A DNA stretch of 64,000 nt from Amaurobius ferox (GCA_951213105.1 OX578150.1:22502522-22566521), one strand, 5' to 3'. Shown: positions 10,746 to 23,913, counted from the stretch's first letter. Made by a program: numbers and translations. The notes: generated by a model not told the origin, from the sequence alone.

Positions 10746-13370
10746 TATTTTTTATTTTGTCTTATTTTATGCATGCAATTTTAACATTTTTGTAACACAT
10801 AGCACGTGTAGCGCCGAATGTTGCTATATCTGTACGAATAGTCTTATATCTTGAGAAAAGTACTCTTAATTCATGTTTAATATTGCCTGAATGACTTGTT
10901 ATTCATCACTGAACCTTACATTTTAAGCATAATTTTATTATAGACTTTTGTGAAGTAAATATTTGCCTTTTTTGTTGAGATCGTGAATCGTACATTTTTT
11001 AGATGTTAGAGAACAAAATCTGTTACAAATTACTCCTTACACCATGATATGTTATTTTAAGTTAATCTAAAGTATCAATGAATCAAATTGCAGCCTTGCT
11101 AAATCATAGAATTATCGAAATAGCCATAATAAATCATAGAATTATCGAAACAGCCTTGATAAATCACAGAACATAGAAACTGTATTACAAATGAAATATG
11201 CGCAATATGCCTTTGAATAATTGTTTCGTACCGTTGCACATAGTATACCATTCCCGAAAAAATTATTAAATATATGCAGTAAGTTTCATTTCAACACATG
11301 CTGTGTAAATAAAGTTTATTCAAGCTTATTTAGATGTTTTGATTTTACTTGGGTGGTGGGATCCTCAGAGTATGTGTAAATAAAGTTTACTGAAGCTTAT
11401 TTAGATGTTTTGATGTTACTTGGGGGGGGGGGGGATCCCAGACTATGTGGAGTATGCTCTTCCAAAGGAAAGTGCAGCGAAACTCGATATGTTTATAAAA
11501 CTTGTGTATCATTGCACGTAGGTAAATCCTGAAAAAAATATTAAATATGTGAAGTAAGTTTCAAAGTTATTAAATATGTGTAGTAATCAAAGTATTTAAT
11601 GTGTCATTTAGATTTAACTGTTTAAATAGTTTTTGTATCTAATGGAAATGTCCTAATCCGTAAAGTAAAAATGTTTTTCAGAACTCAATTGGAGGGGGGG
11701 GGGGGATGCAAATATCAATTTTTTTTTGGATTTAATATAAATGCTTTTACTGCAAAATCAGTAGTATTTATTTATAATCCATACTTTATGTACATCATTT
11801 AATATATATCAGGTTGGTATTCAGTAGATATAAATGGGGGGGGGGGGTAACTTTTGTTTGAGTGTGACATATGATATGCAGGTACTTTTCAGACAAAATA
11901 TGGATCTAGCTTTTGCGGCGAATACATTTTATTTTTATGTAACTTTGTTAACTCCAACTACTTGTATTTATAAATTTGTTGTAATAAAGTTTTTATATGC
12001 TCATAAAAAGCTCTTCTTTCTTGTATTTTATTTACTTGCTTCAAGAAAAACTTAATAACTTCACATTTCAACAAGAATAATAAATAATTTCACATTTCAA
12101 CACAATATTAATGGTGTGTACTAGTTAAAACATACACACATACATGGTACTCAGATACTCAGAAAATTTGAGTTAATTTTGAATATACTTTTTTCAGACA
12201 AAATACAAATATAGCTATTTATTGCTACATATGCAGTATGATACATTTTAATATAAATTTGATGTCACTTAATTAGGTTTGTAAGATAAAATGTTTTTAC
12301 AACTCATAAAAGCCCTGTTTTTGTATTTTACTTCCTTATTTGAAGAAATACTGTTACATTTTTTTGATGGATTTAATAATTTAAATAGTTTCATTGCATG
12401 TAGAAAGACGACGATTTTCTACTTAGTGTGGTAACCTAACTTATGGATAATTAAAATTTGTACATATACTACATGTCATTACAAGTTAAGGTAATTTACA
12501 TTTCAAGAAGGAAAAAATGATTTAAATTTCATGAAGATATAAATCAATAAATGGTGTGTACTAGCATATAGCATGCATACTGAGGTGTAACTATTGTGGT
12601 GATTATCATTACTAAATTAAAAAGCTTTCTATTTAGTCAGAAAGTTAAAATGATTAATAAATTTCTACTAAGTTATTTTCCTATCTAAAGTCCGACAGAA
12701 AATTATGCACAAATTTGCTTGAATTTGAATGACGAATTTTCAGATTTTTTAAACAGGCATGTTTCTTCGCATTTTTTATGAATTCTAGATTTATAGTATA
12801 AAATGTTGTTCAAGTTAAATAGGTAGGTATCAAGTGTTTTTGAAATATAGTATTAGTGTAAAAGTAATAATGTTGCAAAAGTTACTGTCACAAAATAGAA
12901 AAGTTAAATTTAGAAATTTATATTCATAACTATTTCACTGCGTTTTATGTTGCTTATATTTTAAAACTAAATGCTAAATCTGGAGATATATATATATATG
13001 TATGTTAGCTAATAAAATATGTATTTTAAAGTCATAGGTAAATGTCAGCAGTTTCTCCCATTATATTGAATAATATGTAATTACTTTTTTCCTAATTTAT
13101 AGTTATAAAATATTATTTGAATTTCTAAGGTTTATAAGTTTTGTTTTTTGATATATTTTAAATATTATATAAATATTAATATAGTTGTTTATTATATAAA
13201 TATAACTTTAACATAAATGTTTACAGAAGAGAGTGAAAAAATATTTGTTCTCAATGTAGATCATTTTTTATTTTAGAATCACAGTTTGAAGCTTATTCTA
13301 ATTTACTTGTTAGTAAACTAACAAGTATAGATATATTTTTTCATATTAGTCTTATTTATTACTGTAGAAA
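10746..13370. other. AT-rich region with local tandem repeats, possibly an intron
   Basis: Contains three copies of a 35-bp unit with aaatcatagaattatcgaaa (11100-11175), two copies of a 67-bp unit ending in a G-rich run (11305-11440), and several G8-G11 runs (11422, 11694, 11836). A catttcaa...atggtgtgtactag segment recurs near 12065-12124 and 12497-12563. No coding frame is supported. Confidence 0.5.
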
Positions 13371-13560
13371 TTCATCTGTGTCAGATCCCGTACGTGTTAC
13401 GCACAGGAGATACGTTCCCTCCGTTGCTGCAGTTGAGTTGTCAATGTCCGGTCCTCTTATTCTAGGTGGCCTTGGTATAGCGGGTACGTTTTCGGAACAT
13501 GCACCAGGGAGATTCCCTCCTGTCAAACCAGTTTCTTATCTTTCAGATTGTGTGGAATAG
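13366..13560 (+). other. Possible exon of about 60 codons, unassigned
   Basis: Locally GC-richer. A polypyrimidine-like ttattactgtag ends at 13366, after which a frame stays open to TAG at 13558-13560. It contains an ATG at 13444 followed by a small hydrophobic stretch, MSGPLILGGLGIAG, resembling the short membrane anchor of TIM14-type proteins. The resemblance is weak and the rest does not fit. Duplication B begins inside it at about 13460. Spliced to the ATG at 10737 in the phases I tried, the frame closes quickly, so the exon call is doubtful. Confidence 0.15.
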
Positions 13561-14639
13561 CATTCTGCTGTTTGCTCTGGCTATATGAGCACGTGTATTT
13601 TCTCTGTGTATTTTTAAGTGAATTTTGATCAGATTTTAACGTGGAACTCCGTATTTATTCTTACGTTTATTGGATACTGATATATTTCTTCAACTCCAGT
13701 TGGGTAAGTTTTCATTAAATGTTTCAGATGTGTTGTCTTTTTATATAATTTCAAACAATCGTGACCACTAAAATGTTGGGCCGTCCCGAGCCTGTTTCAA
13801 TTAAGCAAATTTGATATTGATGAATCAGGACTTACCAAGGCGTTATAGCAATAAATTCCACACTTAGGCACTAATATATGTACAACCAGTAGACATTAAT
13901 ATATTTACTTCGAATGTAACAGTTGCATGCGGGGAAAGTATGCTTCACGAATTTTCTTAAATCATGTTTAAAGATATCACGTGTTTCAAAGATGTTGCCA
14001 TTAGCATTATTCATGTAAATATATAAACTTCGTATTTTGTGTAAAAACTTTTATTTACTGTGACATAAACATTAGTATATTGATATAAACCACTGAGCTC
14101 AATTTATGCAGTCAAATTCGATACTTGTTAATTTTTAACTTTACATCATCACGTGTTAAACGTTACGTTATCACGTTTTCTCTTTTATTAAAATGTAGAA
14201 GCGAAGCTGAATATAGGACTTTTTTAATTAACTATTTTACAACTATAGAATTCTTAAAGGACATTTCGAAATAAAATACTAGGTTTATTTTTTAAGAATT
14301 CGCAAAATTCTAATAAATTAAAATATTTTATTCGGTTAAACAGTGAACTAAAATTTACCTCCCTTGGACGTATGAAAACATGTCATCAAAGAAGTTCAAA
14401 CATACTGACAACAACACATCGGTTATGACGAGTTAAATAAAAGATTTTAAAAGCAATGCACATGTGATAACAGCTTCCTTACCATAGTATCAATGCTTTA
14501 AAACATATATTATTATTAGAACTTCCTCGTCCTATAGAGGGGTTGTAGTTTTCTTTGAAATATAAGGAGCACAGATATTGAAATATTTAAGAATTAGAAT
14601 TCCAGCACACCTTTCGCGCTGACAACACTTATAGGACAT

Positions 14640-15300
14640 ATTATATGGTAATGTATAGGAAAAGCATTAGAATCGTCAAAAATCGCAACTCGAGTTTTAG
14701 ACGGATCTACACGTTTCAAGCACTCTAGAGCACGAAAGAAATAATTTTAATGTGACATATGTGCGTGTACCTGTCTGTCTGTTTGTGCAATGTATGTATC
14801 TTCTCTTAATTTAAAATCTATTTGATCAAATTTCATAAATTTTGATACGTAAGTCTCTTGCGGGTGACCCTGGTGCTCATTAGATTTTAGTACGATTCGG
14901 GCATGCATTTCTTCGCAAATTCGACCGCAAAATTTGTCGAAATCTAAAATAAAGGACTACATATGAACAAATGTTTCAATTAAATGCTTGTTTTGTACGT
15001 AATTTTTAACAGTGAAAAGAATAAAACTAACCCCATTACACTAGGTCTTCATTACACTAGGCCGTTCTCGAGATATTTAAGGGTTTCCTTAGTTAGCATT
15101 TTCGCTACGTCACCTTTGAAAATAAGTTCAGTAACCAAAGGAGAAAGAAAATTGAATTAAAAGTGTAAATTCAGTGTAATTTTAAATAATTATAGCTCTA
15201 ATTTTGTGCAATTAAACTCAATATAATAAACTATTGAAGAAATAAAGAGAACGTAAATATTAGTCTGCAGGGAAAGTCATGTGCTGCCCACATCAGATTT
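14640..15300 (-). mobile_element. Hairpin-ended repeat, family 1, within duplication B
   Basis: Minus-strand copy whose TCTGATGTGGGCAGCACATG end lies at about 15278-15298 and whose terminal hairpin end (14643-14675) is decayed. It is followed directly by another copy in the same orientation. Confidence 0.65.
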
Positions 15301-15950
15301 TTACTATCCCTGCAGTGCATGGTAACATATAGGGAAAGTATTGGAATCATGTCAAAAATTGCAACTTTCGTTTTCGACGGATTTACACGTTGTGAGATCT
15401 CTTGAAGGCGAAAAAATCATTTTTAGCGTGATGTCTCTCTCTGTGTGTGTGTGTGTCTGTTCAATATTTCTATCCACTCTAGCTCAAATATTAATTGACC
15501 AAATGTCATAAAATTTTATAGATAAGGCATTTGGGAGTTACTTTGATGCTGATTAGATTTTGGTATGATTCCGGAAAAAAGAACATGCCTTTTTTGAAGA
15601 AATTGTCGACATCTAAAATTAAAAACTACGTATGCTCAAATGTATCAATTAAATGTTTGTTTTATACGTGATTTTTGACAATGAAAGCAATAAGACCCAC
15701 CCCATTACTATAGGACTAGCTATTCTCGAGATATTTTAGTTTATTCCCATTTTTGCTACAGTTTTTTACGTATTTCTACTACGGTTTTGAACATACGTCT
15801 AATTACTCAATAAACAAGAAAATTGAATAAAAAGTGCAAATTCAGTGTATTTTCAAATTATTATGCGTGTTGTTTTGGGCAATAGATCTCATTTTAATGC
15901 ATTAATAAAGAAATACAGAGAACACGAATTTGAGTCTGTAGGTCTGTATT
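15301..15950 (-). mobile_element. Hairpin-ended repeat, family 1, second of a tandem pair
   Basis: Begins at the previous element's end with the hairpin tatccctgcagtgcatgg... at 15301 and runs to about 15945, where the conserved end is lost. The counterpart in duplication B copy 2 keeps that end at 44585-44612. Confidence 0.65.
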
Positions 15951-16073
15951 TGAGTCTTAAGTTGCCAAATGGAACAAACATGTATTACAACTGCAAATTG
16001 TAAATAATATCAGAAAGGAATCAATGTCATTTTCTACAATTAAACTCGATTTAATACATTGTGAAATAAAAAA

Positions 16074-17364
16074 CAAGAAAGATCAATCATGCTTAAAGCA
16101 TTGATTATGAAACACTTTCCAACTTCAATGCAATTTTATTTAAAGAAGTCGAAAATGCAATACATTCCTCGGTAATATTTTAAAACTTATCACAATACTA
16201 CATTGATTTATTATATTTGAAAACTTAAACCTTCATTGAAAAAAATGAACTTCATTCAAATGACGGCATTGAAATATAAATTGCCTGGTTTAAATATCTC
16301 TAAAATGCAATACATTCCACGGTAATATTTTTAAAACTATCATAATACTACGATAATTTATTATATTTGAAAACTTAATCGAAAACAGCTGAAATAAATT
16401 CAAATGACGTCATAGAAAAAATAACACGCCTGGATCTCTCTATAAAAGCAGGATTTCATTCATAACTTTCTCCCATTCATATCATTCATCACAATACTAT
16501 AATAATTTCTTTTATTTAAAATTTAAGACCTTGGAGCTACAATTCATAAACTCTATGCTTAAAACTTCATCGAAAAAAATCGTCCTTCTGTTTATAAAAT
16601 CAATTAATATTTCATTCATATCAGCCATGCAGACTCCATGGACTGAATTATTTTGTGTTAAGGAAATACAGTAATTCTAATACAACTCATTCTACATATT
16701 TTGCTGTTTACATTTTACATAGGTGAAAAATAGGCTTAGTTGAAGAAATAATCAAATTTGAATGAGAATTTAAACTCAAATATATTGTCATTCTGTTGTT
16801 TTAGTATGCAGATGCACATAATTTAAGCAAAAATAAAGTAGTTTTAGGATGGATACAACACTCAATATGAATTAAAAAGAACTTTAAAAAATCACGATTT
16901 TGAAGCAAGATGGATGCCATATATCATTTTGAAGTGGGTCATGTGATCGTTTCATATCATGGTCACGTGATCGTTTCATACAAGATGTGTAATTATTATT
17001 TTAATTTTTATTTAAAAAACTACTGAATATATTTCACTGAATTTTTTTTTATATATTTTATGGAACAATTTGACTATTACCTAAAATTTTCAAAGCAATT
17101 TGTGAATTTTAAATCCGCTTAAAAAATGTTTGAAAAATTAGGTCCCATAGGTCTCAATGTATTTCATTTTTTCAACCCGGGTTAAATCCAAAACTAATTG
17201 GGTGATATTATTCATTTATATTTCCATAGGTCCTACAGACCGTCTGAACAACATACTAAAATTTCATTTTGATTAAGTCATTTTTACGGCAGTTATCGTG
17301 CTAACGGACAGACAGACAGAATGAACAAAGTCATAAACACTTTTCAACTTTGTTGTAAAGTGTT
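16074..17364 (+). mobile_element. Helentron-like element with 3' hairpin, absent from duplication copy 2
   Basis: Starts caagaaagatcaatcatgc and ends in a hairpin, aacacttttcaac / gttgtaaagtgtt (17337-17364). A subterminal acactttccaac near the 5' end is complementary to the 3' end. The matching site in copy 2, at about 45212-45222, reads gaaataaaaaataaaatg with no insert and no duplicated target. An inverted relative lies at 22542-24069. No transposase or helicase frame is present, so it is non-autonomous. Confidence 0.75.
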
Positions 17365-18116
17365 AATAAAATGAATTTGTAGGGAAATTATGTGCTACTG
17401 ACATTTGGTCTGTCGTACATTCATTCCTGGTTAAAAGTAATGTCAAATCATTTAGTCTTTTAATAATAGTGAGTAATATATATAATTAACAAAAAAATAC
17501 ATTTAAAATCAATAATGTGCAATACCTTAAAAACGTATATTTTATTGTCCAGTAAATGGATATATCAAAATGAATTATCAAGTGAAAACGTTTAAGACAG
17601 GGATCCTAGGTAGAGCCTCAAGAAAATTTTTTGACCTCTGACGGTTATTGATTCTTTACTAAAAATATTTTAATTTGCTCAATTTGTTTGATATATCGAT
17701 GCATATGGAACAGTAAAAAATCATTGAAGAACGGCTGTTGAGTATGTGTAATTTTTTGCATTTTAGATCAAAAATGTAAAATGTCTAGAAAACGGAGCAT
17801 GATGGCGTGATATAAACAATGGTATTAACTTTGAGATGGACATTTTCATAAAATATCTAATGTAATTTTTAAATTTTTTTTTATAACGACTTTCGAAAAC
17901 TTAATGTGTATTTTTCTGTCCCATTCACCCCGATAATCAATGGCTCTGTGGCATTTATCAATTCAAGTAATATTATCAAATTTAAAAAATGCATTTTGAC
18001 TGATAATATGAGGAAATAAATTCAAACCCTATTGACTTTCGCTTTAAATACTCAAAAGCCACAGAATGCTATATTTTATTGAATTCTATGTAGAATTTAA
18101 TATTTGCAATAGTAAT

Positions 18117-18459
18117 ATATATATATTTTTTTCCAATGGCCAGGCAATGACTCTTTCATCTTCGCCTATACATCGGCCAGAACAGTGAACCTCTTAGCTG
18201 TCAAAGACGTTGCCCCAGCGCACCAGTGGGGGTGAAAACACATTGCGCCCAACAACACAAACATCCATGTCTTACGTGGGACTCGAACCCACAACGTGGC
18301 GGCCGATCAATCGCTGGAAACGCTCGCCTTGACCGTTCGGCCACCACGTCGACTGAAATGAGCCAACAGTACGCGGTGTTACCAGGTGGTCACCCACCCA
18401 AGTACTAACCGCGACCGATGCTGCTTATAGTGATATATTTGTTGTAGTCATATCTTTGT
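18117..18459 (-). mobile_element. SINE with 5S rRNA-derived head and tRNA-like segment
   Basis: Read on the minus strand, 18427-18362 matches the 3' half of 5S rRNA, including GCGGTTAGTACTTGG and ending CTGTTGGC. It is followed by a tRNA-Leu/Ser-like unit (18353-18269) with an A box, gtggccgaacgg, and a B box, gggttcgagtccc. The tail ends in an A/T-rich run at about 18117-18135. A possible 9-bp target duplication, aatagtaat, lies at 18108-18116 and 18460-18468. 5S-headed SINEs are known (SINE3 class); a 5S-tRNA composite is less common. Confidence 0.75.
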
Positions 18460-18652
18460 AATAGTAATGGTTTGAATTAAAGCAGTGAGATGAAAATACG
18501 CTGAATATTATCTCATTTTAAAAATTACCTCATTTAAATTACAATATTTACTTTTCAAATTTGGATATCAGGATGTATCTTATTTTAAATCCCAATAACC
18601 AAAAATTTGAAAATGTAACAACTGCCTATATATAGAGGCATAAATATTAATA

Positions 18653-20914
18653 CAGTGATCCCTTACTTATAAGCGCGATTTTCACTTATGCGCTTTTATT
18701 GCGCGGTTTAGGCTAGGGATATAGGGTAACAATGATAACTCTTATTCATTTATACGCCGCACTAAAAAAGCACCTCTCACTTACGCGCGTCGCAAAAAAA
18801 ATTTCTCAGTTCAAAAAGTAGGTTCCTGAAGTAGTCAGGTGTTGCTTATCGCAAGAATTTTACCCTTTTTGTTCTGCTTCTAAGAATGCATTCCCTCGCC
18901 CTTCCCCTATTCCGATTCCAGGAACACATTCCTCTACCTTATACACAGGGGTGTACGTGGGGGGGGGGGGGGTTCTTGTAATTGACGTCAGTAAAAGTCG
19001 CAGCCAATTAGAGAGGTTAGTACGATACGTACCACGTGGCATTGATCGCTAACGAAAGAACAATCTTTGGAGTTTTGGTTAGATGGTTACGTTTTAAAAT
19101 GGTAAAAAGATCGAAATTGTCGCTTTCGTTTAAAATGGATGTTATTAAAATATTCGAAGAAAATCCATGCACCTCGAAAAAAGATTTAGCGGAGCATTTT
19201 AATGTCCCAGAATCGACATTGAGAGGGATTTTAAAAAATCGGGAGGCGATAATAGTAGCTAATCGAGAATGTGGAATTCAGTCGAAGAAAAGAAGCAGAA
19301 TTCAAGGCGGAAAGTACGAAGAATTTGAGAAAGTTTTGGTGCTATGGTTTAAAGAAGCTCGTGCCTCGAACATCCCTGTTCACGTTGAGCTTCTAAGGGT
19401 GAAGGCCGTACAGTTGTCAAAGAGTTTTGAAATGGAAACTCTTCTGCATCACATGGATGGATTGAAAAATTCAAAAATAGGCATGGCTTGGTAACTCGTG
19501 CTCTTTCTGGGGAAAGTACGAGTGTCAGTGAAGGAACTGTAGAACAATGGAAAGAAGACTTGGCTACTTTAATAAACAGATAGGAACCGAAAAACATCTG
19601 CAATTGTGACGAAACTGGTCTTTTTTATAAAATGATCCCCGACAGAACCTTAACATTCTAGGGAGAACCATGCTATGGTGGGAAAAAAAGGAAAGAAAGA
19701 CTAATTAACTGTCTTGCTGAGTTGCAACGTCGATGGCTCGGAAAAATTCCCGCCACTGGTCATTGGCAAATCAAACAAACCTCGCTGTTTTAAGAACGTG
19801 AAAAAGCTTCCTTGCGACTACTCTAGCAACAAAACGTCGTGGATGACATTGCACATTTTCTTGGATTTCCTTCATAAATTCGACAGGAAAATGGAAAAAG
19901 AAAAGCGGAACGTTCTCTTATTCATGGATCAGCATCCTGCTTGCTCACCCATAAAATCTTCCAACTTTCAACAGCACGAAAGTTGTGTTTTTTCCTGCGA
20001 ATTACGCGAGCAACATTCAAACTTTGGATCTAAGTGTCATTCGTTGTGTGAAAGTGTACTACTGAACAACTTTAATCCGTCGATTTCTGACTGCTTTAGA
20101 AATAAAAGTGCAACGAAAGACGAATTGAAGCAAGTTACCGTCCTTGATGCAATTCATATATTGTGCTCATCATGGAGAAACATCACTGACAAGTGTATTA
20201 AAAGCTGCTTTAAGAAAGCAGGATTTTCGTTTCCAGTAGAAAATGAATATGAGAAGCTAGAAAATGAAAGTGAAAATTGTGAAAATGACATAAACGAAGA
20301 AGATTGGTATACTGTATCTGATGGACTCGCTACGTGTACTTTCAACGAATTCGTTGATGTAGATGAGAATTTAATCACAGCTCAATTTCGGGAAATTGGA
20401 GACATTGCATCTGAAATAAATGGTGGTGACAAAGATGAAGAGGTGGACGACGATGATGAAAATGCGGCAAAAGTTCCTCCAAGTCACACAGTAGCATTAG
20501 AAGCATTAGAAACTCTAAGTGACTATTTTCAGTTCAATTCCGGAAGTGAAGGAACTTTTTCACGTCTTGATGAACTTGAAAAGACTCTGTTTGAAAATTC
20601 ACGAAAACAAAAACAATCCTCGATTGTAAATTATTTTGTGAGAAAGCAGTAATAGGAGTAAAACGAATTTGAGCATATAAGCATTTCCATTTTCTTTGTG
20701 TTCTTAAAAAATAGTAACTCATTAAAACATAAATTCATTGCATTTTGGAACTAATCTTATTTACATTTTTCAGTAGAGTATACATAGTATTAATTAACAA
20801 TATAATGTAGTACAATGTATTGATGTTTCACTTTTAAGCTCCCTTTTGTGGTTTTTCGCTTACGGGCGTTTTTCTCGCTGTCTCCTGCGCCCGCGCATAA
20901 GTGAGAGATCACTG
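18653..20914 (+). mobile_element. Tigger/pogo-type DNA transposon, dead
   Basis: Terminal inverted repeats start cagtgatcccttacttat at the left (18653) and, on the minus strand, cagtgatctctcacttatg at the right (ending 20914). The left flank is TA, the pogo/Tigger target dinucleotide; the right flank reads CA, consistent with one mutation. Subterminal copies of the end sequence in both orientations occur at 18690-18790. A C-rich/G12 run is at 18960-18972. The 2.26-kb length is about normal for the family. Confidence 0.85.
19036..20652 (+). pseudogene. Tigger-like transposase pseudogene (CENP-B/DDE superfamily)
   Basis: The first open segment (19036-19494) has a Psq/CENP-B-type helix-turn-helix (KEDLAEHFNVPESTL-like, residues about 35-75) and the start of the second DNA-binding domain. 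The catalytic core follows in other frames. CNCDETGLF, with the first catalytic Asp, is at about 19598-19625. The second open segment (19714-20652) carries LLFMDQHPACSP with the second Asp. The region expected to hold the third acidic residue is scrambled, while the acidic C-terminal tail survives. Stops after LINR (TAG) and near the gene's middle, plus frameshifts, mean no full-length product. In intact relatives the protein cuts and pastes the element at TA sites. Confidence 0.85.
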
Positions 20915-21034
20915 CATACTTTTCGCTCTATAGCAAAACAAAAGTAATTGGAGTATAGCTCATCTCGACCATATCATACTAAAATCCATTAAGTAGTCTG
21001 TATTTTTTTTTCTTTTGCAAGGGAAAATATGAAA

Positions 21035-22450
21035 AATCTATATTGTTCATCGAAATAATCACAATTACTGCATGTTACCCTTTTTTTGAAGAGCATGAAA
21101 ATATTTTTGGCCGATATCAAGTTTGACACTCTACCCCTTTGAAACACAAAAAGCTTCCGAACACAAAAAGTGTATCACGGTATGTTTCACTACAGTGAAT
21201 GAAACTGTTGAGTTTCAAGGAAAGCTGCCCATTTTATGTAACTAACCACTTTTAATAACCCCTTTTATGTATAATTTTTTAAAATTTCTTTATGCTGCCA
21301 TGTTAAGAAAATATCGGATAAATTTCGAAGTTTTTGCTTGAATTTTAAAAAACGGTATCTAATTCCAGACTTTTCGCTAACAAAGCAGGTTATAAAATTT
21401 CGTGAAAATCCATTAATATTTGTGGCAGCTATACAACAAGAAATCGACGACATATGAAAGATGGACGAACGCTACTTTAACGATAATTAAAACGCGTCCA
21501 GGAGGTTCTAAAACATGTATTGCCATCAAAATCTCGAAACCGAAAATTTTCGTGAAAACAATGTTTTTTCTATACTATATTCTATAGTATGAGAACGTAA
21601 AAGTTTTTAGAAAACTGTACAGTTGGTGCAAATAACCACTATTATGGTATGTTATCCTTCATTTTAAAGGGCTTGAAAAAATCTTTCTATTGTTATCATG
21701 TTTGACAATGTACACACTCGGAGGGAAACTTGCCCCATCTCTCAGATCCCTGGGATTTGGCGAGCGTCAAGAAGTTTTGACTCGGGGAGGCGTGCACTGT
21801 CCGAGTCAAAACAGCTCGCGAAGCGAGATCTGGGGTTGGCGAGTACCAGAGTGTTAAAGCAGTCCCCAACTATCATATTACGCTGTAGCAAGTGGAACGA
21901 AAGAGCTCAAGGAAGTTACCTCAGCCAGTGACTATGGTTTGTGAGCGCCAGCGAGCAGGGGCGGAGTCCCTTAGTATTTAGAAAAGATAATAATACAGTG
22001 TGGTGTAGATAAGATAAAAAAAATTCCAAAAATTGAATAGAACGAGGGGTATTAATTGAATAGAACGAGGGTATAAATTGAATAGAACGAGGGGGCCGCG
22101 CGCATAAATTTATGTTCCAAACCTTTGGGTGAGTCGTCTGGGTTTGGAGGTGGAGTAAAACAAGGAAACGATTTCTTAAAATCTTCTACATCATTGATAG
22201 AGGGATCTACATCATCTTCTACATAATTAATGTAGGGAAGGTCATGCGTTGCCGACATATGATTATTTTTAGAAACGAGAAGAGTATTAATAGGTAACAA
22301 GTATACCTTTGACTCAATATCAAAAGAGGGATATTTCAAGTTTATAAAAAGAAATTGAAAAACAAAATAAAATTAATTTTGCAATTTAAAAAGTTTACAC
22401 AATCCACCCAGCTCGTGCGCTTCGTGTGTTACGCCCTGTTTGTTTTTCTT
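21035..22450 (+). repeat. Repeat module 3, independent copy
   Basis: Homologous to 39835-41090 and 56535-57815. It is a tandem dimer: the segment with atcacaattactgcatgtta at 21055 recurs in altered form at 21635, about 580 bp on. The right end shares ggtcatgcgttgccgacat and the pyrimidine-poor tail up to cgtgtgttacgccctgtt with the other copies. It also has three tandem aattgaatagaacgaggg units (22032-22095). Short frames within it are not genes. Confidence 0.7.
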
Positions 22451-23613
22451 TGGGTTCCACATAACTAGAACCTACAATTGGCCATACAGAAGCATTGGTT
22501 TATGTTCAACTTCAACCGAACTTTATCCAATGTTTGTTTTTAACACTTTACAACATAGTTGAAAAGTGTTTATGACTTTGTTCATTCTGTCTGTCTGTCT
22601 GCCCGTTAGCACGATAACTGCCGTAAAAATGACTTTATCAAAATGAAATTTTAGTATGTTTTTCAGACGGTCTGTGGGACCTATGGGAATATAAATAAAT
22701 AATATCACCCAATTAGTTTTTTATTGAACCCGGGTTGAAAAAATGAAATACATTGAACCCTATGGGCCTAATTCCTCAAACATTTTTCAAGCAAATTTAA
22801 AATTCACAAATTGCTTCGAAATTTTTAGGAAATATTCACATTATCCCATAAAATATATCAAAAAAAAATTCAGTAAAATATGTTAATTAATTAAAAATTA
22901 TTTAATATAGGGAAAAAATCAAATTCAATTAAATTCTGACTTTGGGGATATCCTCCAGAAAGAAAAAAGAGATTTATTATATAATAATTATCTTTCCAAG
23001 AGTTTAATCATTTTATATATGAGAGAGGCTTCACGTTTTAAAATTAAATTTAGTAGATAACAATTCTTCAAATTTTTTTTAATTTTATATAACTCTTCAT
23101 GATATACATTGATTAGAGTGGATGTAATATCCTCACAGACACACACAAACATACACAGATACACCCTTACACACACAGACGTCTTCCTAAAAATAGATTT
23201 TTCGTGTTCTAGAAGTCCTAAAACGTGTAGATCCTTCGAAAATTAGAGTTCCGATCTTCGGCACGATTCCAATACTTTGAATACATACACACACACACAC
23301 ATATATTATCTGTGTATATAAAATTCCGTACCTATGCCATTACAATAGTTGTGATTTTAAATGATTCCTAAACTTTTATTATTTCTTCAGCGAAGCCTAA
23401 TTTTAACTTATGCAGAATGCGAATATCTCAAGCGATTGTAACGTGAGTTACATAAGAATTGCTGAATTCTTTTCACACAAAATTATTTAGCTCTGGAGTC
23501 TGGAATAAAAATTATATGAATGAAATTTTCATTGATTTTGCATAGAGAATCAGATGATTTATATTTCGATACAGTTTTAAATATTTAAATATATTAAATT
23601 ACTGTAGTACTGT

Positions 23614-23900
23614 TGTTGTTGTTGAAACCCAGACCGTCCGACCTACCAGAAAGGTGTAAGGTAACTTCTTGGACGGTCGGGAAGTGCCACCCAATTTAGA
23701 CCGGAACTCAGTGGGGGAGGCATCCACAGGGACCGTACCCTCCTTCCCCTACCACCAACCACTCGGAAGGACTTTCGGACCCACATGTTTAACGTGATCG
23801 TACTCCGCATGAACACGGCGGCAGTTTTGGCAGTGGCTGGAATCGAACCCGGGCCTACCGAGTGCAACTCCAGCGCGCTAACCAATGGGCTACCGCGCCC
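23614..23900 (-). mobile_element. tRNA-derived SINE with 14-bp target duplication
   Basis: On the minus strand it begins with a tRNA-like unit having A box tagcccattggttagcgc and B box gggttcgattcc, followed by a GC-rich body and a (AAC)n tail (23613-23624 region). The exact duplication tactgtagtactgt lies at 23600-23613 and 23901-23914, the mark of LINE-mediated insertion. Its internal polymerase III promoter looks intact. Confidence 0.9.
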
Positions 23901-23913
23901 TACTGTAGTACTG

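Larger units (their letters stand above)
13460..18063 (+). repeat. Segmental duplication B, copy 1
   Basis: Collinear with 42186-45932 on the same strand. The alignment starts at ttctaggtgg and ends at ctcaaaagccaca. Both copies contain the same pair of tandem hairpin-ended repeats. Copy 1 is longer because of a 1.29-kb insertion at 16074-17364; copy 2 instead keeps about 450 bp near 44640-45085 that is missing from copy 1. Many aligned stretches differ at only a few percent of bases. No gene is seen in either copy. Confidence 0.9.

Noticed and set aside
13366..13560. TIM14/DNAJC19-type gene
   Set aside because: Only a 14-residue hydrophobic stretch resembles the family, the J domain is absent, and splicing to the candidate first exon does not keep the frame open.
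18362..18427. 5S rRNA gene
   Set aside because: Only the 3' half is present, with several changes, fused to a tRNA-like unit as part of a SINE.
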